DNA of 64,000 nt from Heliopora coerulea. Taxonomy: Eukaryota; Cnidaria; Anthozoa; Scleralcyonacea; Helioporidae. The position numbers and the translations under genes were made by a program. Positions 58,915 through 64,000 of the stretch are shown one piece after another. Under the pieces are notes generated by a model that did not search any database, had not been told where the DNA came from, and saw only the letters and a list, made by a program, of their open reading frames with translations. The stretch covers positions 62,001 through 126,000 of the forward strand of contig JASJOG010000459.1 of the NCBI GenBank assembly GCA_030142905.1, read 5' to 3'. Position 1 is the stretch's first letter. Each line of letters starts with the position of its first letter.

Positions 58915-59408
58915 ATTTCAATCTCCTTCTTTGTGCCAGGGGCGCAGGAACCAAGCTTAACTTGAGAACACGAGCTTTCTGAGACATTTTAACGCACAGA
59001 AAGAGCACCAAGAAATACGCACAATTTGAATACATATCCTTACTGTCAATGTTGTTTTTGTTAAAAGAAAAGGACGCTATTCTTCCTTCAAAAAAAAAAA
59101 AGGTTAAGTTCTTGATATGTAACGTTTCTCTCGTACCCCACCGGTTCTTATGGCCTTCAGGGACTCTTCGCCGCCCCGGGGAAAGAGCGCAAAGTGGACC
59201 AAGCATAAGCCCTTTTCGTCTATTTGAGTGTTAAGAAATTTCTGCTCCTTTTTATATATTACAGCTAATTCGAAGTTATGGTCTAATATCAGTTCTTACC
59301 ACATTTGAAGTTTGTGCATGATATTTGTAAGAGATTGTGGCAGATGTTTGGTGAATTGTCGTTGTTGGTATATGATATGATATAAGAAATTCATTATGTT
59401 ATTCTCAA

Positions 59409-59414
59409 AATAAA
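59409..59414 (+). terminator. Candidate poly(A) signal of the fibrinogen-domain gene
   Basis: AATAAA about 0.5 kb after the TAG stop. Confidence 0.55.
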
Positions 59415-59538
59415 GGCTTAAAAATTGTTAGATCAGACGTGTGAATCTCGCCAGCCCTCACCAGAACTTTATTTCCGGTATAATTCTTCGAAGTTTGGGT
59501 AGTCACTGTAGTGGTAGGTCAGCGGTAGTGGTGAAAAA

Positions 59539-59552
59539 GCCAAGATGGCGGC
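59539..59552 (+). promoter_or_regulatory. YY1-type start-site motif GCCAAGATGGCGGC
   Basis: An exact match to the strong YY1/initiator-ATG consensus known from vertebrate promoters. The ATG in it opens only an 11-codon frame. A second ATG (59582) opens a frame reaching a CCACC-GTAAGT donor at about 59643. It could be a first exon whose gene I cannot follow, or chance. Confidence 0.3.
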
Positions 59553-60548
59553 ATTAGGAAGCGTTTGGAATACATGTTGATATGTTTAGCCAGGTATCTC
59601 TTGCCTACAAGAAAACTAAGATCATGGAAAGAAAAAGCCACCGTAAGTGCCTTAACATCTTCTGGTATAATCAAAATGATTTCGTGAAGCTTTCACATTA
59701 CTTTACAATTGTCGGATCGTTTAAGAAGAAAGCACGTGGAGTGTTCTATTTGCTAGTCATAAAATTACGTTTATTGTTAATTTTGCCAAGGATGTTCTTC
59801 TTGCACAACTTTGAAAAGAAAATCAATGTTTCACCAGTTACTCAAGCTAAAAGATTTAAGTTATTGAGTATTGTCCCCTCATTGTTTGTTCGTTTTTGAA
59901 AAACTCCGAAAATTAGGCTTAGTAACCGGTCAAAAACCCCTCAAGACAAAACTCCCCGGGCTAAAACACTACCTCCCCAATAAACCTTCGTTTGAAAATG
60001 TAAACTTACTGTATGCAGTACTTCTAGGGTGAACATGGAATTCTAGTATAGAATGTCTTTAATGCTTCGTACAGCCAATTAAAATGCTATGAAATTATAC
60101 AACTTTGGTCTAAGACCCTATCTACACGATACGTTTGTCATATACAACTGTTCATTGTGATGGATTTGATTAAGTCTACAACTTCAGGACATACTTCGAC
60201 ATTAGCGAGCCATTCATAAAAAGGATCTGTGTCCTTGATGCAACGGTGCATACGCCTGGCAAATAATCATATGCGACAAATCGTATCTTGTTAATTGGCC
60301 TTAACACAAACTGCTCCAAGTATTTTTGCAAGGCTTGATTGCTGCACCTGCCAAGATTGGCAGATGACCATAACTGGCAATCAGTCTCATTTGAACAATT
60401 TGCAAATGTGTAAAATTGCATGGCTATTATCAAGCCCTATTTATCCAAAGAAAGGTACCTGCAGTTGTGAGGTCTATATTAAGTGAAGTCCATTTTTGAC
60501 TGTTTAGATATATATATATTTCGGAAATGTGGGAGCTTGGAGATATCT

Positions 60549-60617
60549 TGAATGATAGATGAACGTTCGTCAAGCTATATCCTCAGAAAAACGATTTCTG
60601 AACCCCACCATCATACA
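60549..60617 (-). mobile_element. Truncated SINE tail, minus strand
   Basis: The reverse complement of the tail of the SINE at 52041-52173 (GGGGTTCAGAAATCGTTTTTC and CTTGACGAACGTTCAT), without the tRNA-like head. Confidence 0.8.
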
Positions 60618-60947
60618 GATTAAGACCCAACCAGGACCAGTGGAGACAAGCACAACTCTTGCGCCTCTGTCTGGGGATGGAATATGCCAAAGGCCCTTAC
60701 AAAAGCCATTTGATTAACTATAAATATATAACATTCCTTGAATATACTCTTCACTTCATCAGTCATACCACCTACATAAATAAAGGACTTTCATAACCAG
60801 GCCCACCCAGAGTCTTGGTAGGGTCTACGGCAGAATAGAAATTTTCCCACCCCCTTAGGAAAGCTTTTCTACCACTGTGCTTTAAATCAATGATAATGCT
60901 TTCTCAGCGGATTAATGTGCCAGGGCGACGGTTTGTCATCGATCCTT

Positions 60948-61050
60948 ATCCTAATCCTAACCCTAATCCTAACTCTAATCCTAATTATAATCCTTACCCC
61001 AATCCTAACCCTAAACCTAAACTTAATCCTAAACTTAGTCCTAAGTTTAA
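60948..61050 (-). repeat. CCTAAT-type hexamer array
   Basis: About sixteen degenerate CCTAAT/CCTAAC/CCTAAA units on +. It reads as a run of Asn-Pro codons, so the open frame across it is an artefact. Same family as 50590-50940. Confidence 0.9.
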
Positions 61051-61561
61051 TTTGATAATTATCAATTTAATAAGATGCGCAGTTCAAACAAAAATGAATC
61101 CTTGCCGAGTCGAGATCCATATGATATCTTTCATATTGAGAACTGTGTCCGTATAATGAATAGATTCATTACAAGGGCGAGAAATACCTGGCACGTTACA
61201 TTGGCTTCAGAAAGGTTCCCTTGACTTGGCCAATGTGTCTTTTTCTCTTACCTAGATAGAGTGACCTTTTACAAACTCTCGGCGGAAATTCTGCCATAGC
61301 TAGTGAACGCTTTGGTTAAAGAACTTTATTTCCAGACACTTGGCCAGCATAGATTCGTTAAATGACCTGGGAATTAGTTTGACGATCCCCTCGCATGCGC
61401 GAGCGAGCCATGTAGACCTAATTATGATATGTCACAATCAGCGAGTCATTCAATTAGCAAACTGTCGTTCGAGAGTGTAGACCGCTATAACGAAAGTCCT
61501 TGGAAAGTATTTTGAAAAGTGTTCTAAACGAAGCTTCTTAGAGTGTCGTAAGAAGTGGGAG

Positions 61562-62257
61562 ATGGCAGAAGGTCGGGTGTCGATATGGCATCGCTTTCTG
61601 TCTTTATTTTGTTGTCTATCTGTGCAGACAACACACGAAGTTCCACGGTTAACATCCCTGTGTGAACCTGCCCTGGTGAAGTGGATTAACAACGCCTTGA
61701 GCAGCTCTGGCCAGAAAGTGACAGACATCATGGGCCTGGCCAAAGATTTGCGCTTCGTACAATTTGTGGAAGCCGTAACAAACGTGGATATGAGTTCGTT
61801 GAAAAAGAAACGTGGTTGGAAGTCCAGAAAAAGATTGATTCATAAAGCCATGGCTTTCTTGGTAGACTTGAAAGTTTTGAAAGAAGGAGAACATTCTGGG
61901 TGTAAGATCGTGCGAGGAGACTGCGATGAAATCAGAGCTGTGGTACTGAAACTTCTTGCCTGGGTGTTGAACTCCAAGAACGGTGGACAAAAGAAAGAAA
62001 TTGATGACAAGGAAACTACTCTTCAGAAAATCAAATCTGGCAATCAACTAGCACCCGAAGGAAAAGAAAACTTTCCTGTGAAAGAATCCAAGTCAGAGTT
62101 GATTTTGACATCCGCTGGGAGTGAAGAGCTGCGAGAGATGCCAAGCATTCCACGGAGTGCTTCGTATCCATCGTTCTTCTGTGGTGAGAAGAACTGCAGT
62201 TTGGAGATTTTGATAAGTACGGCTGTGGCAGAGTCCAAAAATTCTGACCAGCAGTAA
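61562..62257 (+). CDS. Intronless 231-aa protein, possible calponin-homology-like domain, copy 1
   Basis: Single-exon frame starting MAEGRVSIWHRFLS. Residues ~38-138 (LVKWINNALSSSGQKVTDI, then DLRFVQFVEAVT, RLIHKAMAFLVDLKV, KIVRGDCDEIRAVVLKLLAW) follow the helical order of a calponin-homology fold: Trp-Ile-Asn at the start, an Asp-Leu-Arg turn and a final Leu-rich helix ending in Trp. The C-terminal third is polar and Ser/Glu/Lys-rich. Known: CH domains bind actin or, in some families, microtubules. This assignment is by eye and could be wrong. An AATAAA follows at 62439. An almost identical copy lies 1.45 kb downstream, and shared 5' sequence suggests both carry their promoter. Confidence 0.7.
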   Translation: MAEGRVSIWHRFLSLFCCLSVQTTHEVPRLTSLCEPALVKWINNALSSSGQKVTDIMGLAKDLRFVQFVEAVTNVDMSSLKKKRGWKSRKRLIHKAMAFLVDLKVLKEGEHSGCKIVRGDCDEIRAVVLKLLAWVLNSKNGGQKKEIDDKETTLQKIKSGNQLAPEGKENFPVKESKSELILTSAGSEELREMPSIPRSASYPSFFCGEKNCSLEILISTAVAESKNSDQQ

Positions 62258-62438
62258 CAATGTTTTATACATATTAGATTAACTTTGTGTGAAAATAAAA
62301 ATAAAAGAACCAAAAAAATAAACAAAAGAAGGGAAAAAAACAAGAAAAAATATAGTGATAGAAAATGAGATGGAAAATAACCGTAATATATAAGTCTAAG
62401 TGTCTCTCTGTCTTGTACATTTATCTTTTTGAACTTAC

Positions 62439-62444
62439 AATAAA
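62439..62444 (+). terminator. Candidate poly(A) signal, copy 1
   Basis: AATAAA in TTACAATAAAATACTAG, conserved at the same place in copy 2 (63894-63899). A closer AATAAA-rich stretch at 62296-62320 is an alternative. Confidence 0.5.
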
Positions 62445-63015
62445 ATACTAGACAATGACCTGTTTGTTTCTCTGTTGTGTATTGAGAAAATTCTACGTTA
62501 ATGGAAAGAGAACGTGTTGCAGTATTGTACTGTATGGATTTAGTGAATTTCACATTCGAAATAGGTTTACAGTTCTAACTTTATCTGAAGTCCAGTTTTT
62601 GAACAGGCCAAGTTAGGATACTGTCAATATAAGAAGCTGTGGCTAAAATATTTAACGAATGCAATACGAAGAAGGGCCATAGGTTTAGACTAGTTGAAGT
62701 GCCAGTGTTAATCCTTCTCCCGGGTACATGTTTTGTCTCTTATGGTCTTGAATTTGTCAGGAAGAATTTAGTTTCAACTAAAATTAACTTGTCATTCAAC
62801 CAACATTCATTATATGGATGGCCTGGGAACAAGTTAGACGACTCCCACGCGGGCGTCCGCGCGATGTAGACCTAATTATAATATGTCACAATCAGCGAGT
62901 CATTCAATTAGCAAACTGTCATTCGAGAGCGTAGACCGCTATAACGAAAGTCCTTGGAAAGTATTTTGAAAAGCGTTCTAAACGAAGCTTCTTAGAGTGT
63001 CGTAAGAAGTGGGAG

Positions 63016-63711
63016 ATGGCAGAAGGTCGGGTGTCGATATGGCATCGATTTCTGTCTTTATTTTGTTGTCTATCTGTGCAGACAACACACGAAGTTCCCC
63101 GGTTAACATCCCTGTGTGAACCTGCCCTGGTGAAGTGGATTAACAACGCCTTGAGCAGCTCTGGCCAGAAGGTGACAGACATCATGGGCCTGGCCAAAGA
63201 TTTACGCTTCGTACAATTTGTGGAAGCCGTAACAAACGTGGATATGAGTTCGTTGAAAAAGAAACGTGGTTGGAAGTCCAGAAAAAGATTGATTCATAAA
63301 GCCATGGCTTTCTTGGTAGACTTGAAAGTTTTGAAAGAAGGAGAACATTCTGGGTATAAGATCGTGCGAGGAGACTGCGATGAAATCAGAGCTGTGGTAC
63401 TGAAACTTCTTGCCTGGGTGTTGAACTCCAAGAACGGTGGACAAAAGAAAGAAATTGATGACAAGGAAACTACTCTTCAGAAAATCAAATCTGGCAATCA
63501 ACTAGCACCCGAAGGAAAAGAAAACTTTCCTGTGAAAGAATCCAAGTCAGAGTTGATTTTGACATCCGCTGGGAGTGAAGAGCTGCGAGAGATGCCAAGC
63601 ATTCCACGGAGTGCTTCGTATCCATCGTTCTTCTGTGGTGAGAAGAGCTGCAGTTTGGAGATTTTGATAAGTACGGCTGTGGCAGAGTCCAAAAATTCTG
63701 ACCAGCAGTAA
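63016..63711 (+). CDS. Intronless 231-aa protein, copy 2
   Basis: Same length and frame as the gene at 61562-62257. By hand comparison the proteins differ at two residues (SGCKI versus SGYKI, EKNCS versus EKSCS), with about four further silent changes in 696 bases. The low divergence and intact frame in both copies point to a recent duplication or gene conversion. Function as for copy 1: a possible CH-like domain, unproven. Confidence 0.7.
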   Translation: MAEGRVSIWHRFLSLFCCLSVQTTHEVPRLTSLCEPALVKWINNALSSSGQKVTDIMGLAKDLRFVQFVEAVTNVDMSSLKKKRGWKSRKRLIHKAMAFLVDLKVLKEGEHSGYKIVRGDCDEIRAVVLKLLAWVLNSKNGGQKKEIDDKETTLQKIKSGNQLAPEGKENFPVKESKSELILTSAGSEELREMPSIPRSASYPSFFCGEKSCSLEILISTAVAESKNSDQQ

Positions 63712-63893
63712 CAATGTTTTATGCATATTGGAATAACTTTGTGTGAAAATAAAAATAAAAGAACCAAAAAAATAAACAAAAAAAGGGAAAAAAACCAAAA
63801 AAAAATATAGTGATAGAAAATGAGATGGAAAATAACCGTAATATATAAGTCCAAGTGTTTCTCTGTCTTGTACATTTATCTTTTTGAACTTAC

Positions 63894-63899
63894 AATAAA
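63894..63899 (+). terminator. Candidate poly(A) signal, copy 2
   Basis: Same position and context as in copy 1. Confidence 0.5.
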
Positions 63900-64000
63900 A
63901 TACTAGACAATGACCTGTTTGTTTCTCTGTTGTGTATTGAGAGAATTCTACGTTAATGGAAAGAGAACGTGTTGCAGTATTGTACTGTATGGATTTAGTG

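Larger units (their letters stand above)
58915..61346. other. Intergenic region, no confident gene
   Basis: Besides the elements listed separately, open frames (such as 59582-59899 and 60176-60433 minus) have no recognised domains. Confidence 0.55.
61347..62546 (+). repeat. Tandem duplication unit 1
   Basis: Direct repeat of 62803-64000 with an offset of about 1,454 bp. Similarity is loose at 61347-61410 and near-identical from about 61417 onward, covering ~150 bp of upstream sequence, the gene and its 3' region. Confidence 0.9.
62803..64000 (+). repeat. Tandem duplication unit 2, cut by the window end
   Basis: Still matches unit 1 at the last base of the window, so the unit and possibly more copies continue beyond. 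Confidence 0.9.

Noticed and set aside
60890..61156. Frame encoding an Asn-Pro repeat protein
   Set aside because: It comes from the CCTAAT hexamer array, with no support for a real gene.

Overview
The window looks like nuclear DNA from a cnidarian, most likely an anthozoan such as a stony coral. This is inference. The genes have GT-AG introns in an AT-rich, repeat-dense background. The gene families (multi-Tudor protein, NCL-type cation exchanger, beta-helix multi-pass receptor, PAN/EGF/fibrinogen-domain protein, Crypton-like recombinase relics) are ones I associate with corals and anemones. All confident host genes lie on the + strand.

Layout: (1) 1-11556, the 3' part of a multi-Tudor gene with six extended Tudor domains and a long acidic tail. 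(2) 11557-16150, an intergenic stretch with a SINE-like repeat and a palindrome. (3) 16151-34358, a 17-exon gene reconstructed exon by exon, giving 509 codons plus stop. It encodes an NCL/CAX-like cation antiporter of the CaCA superfamily. Its introns hold foldback elements, an inverted pair of Penelope-like 3' ends, a Crypton-like tyrosine recombinase relic, and a hAT deletion derivative with a perfect 8-bp target duplication. (4) 38074-42457, a nearly complete but disabled Ty3/gypsy element on the minus strand. It has 119-bp LTRs differing at one base and a 5-bp target duplication. (5) 44297-47904, a beta-helix plus multi-transmembrane receptor-like gene with one frame break. Two further 46-nt first-exon paralogues flank it, one intact and one decayed. 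(6) 52913-58914, a secreted protein with PAN/apple, EGF, three calcium-binding EGF and fibrinogen C-terminal domains, with decayed EGF exons in one intron. (7) 61562-63711, a recent tandem duplication of an intronless 231-aa gene with a possible calponin-homology-like domain.

The genes do not form an obvious pathway. The Tudor protein would be a germ-granule/piRNA scaffold, the exchanger a membrane transporter, and the beta-helix and fibrinogen-domain genes cell-surface or secreted recognition candidates. Exon joins were made by hand from GT/AG sites and phase agreement. Domain names rest on motif recognition; no database search was possible.
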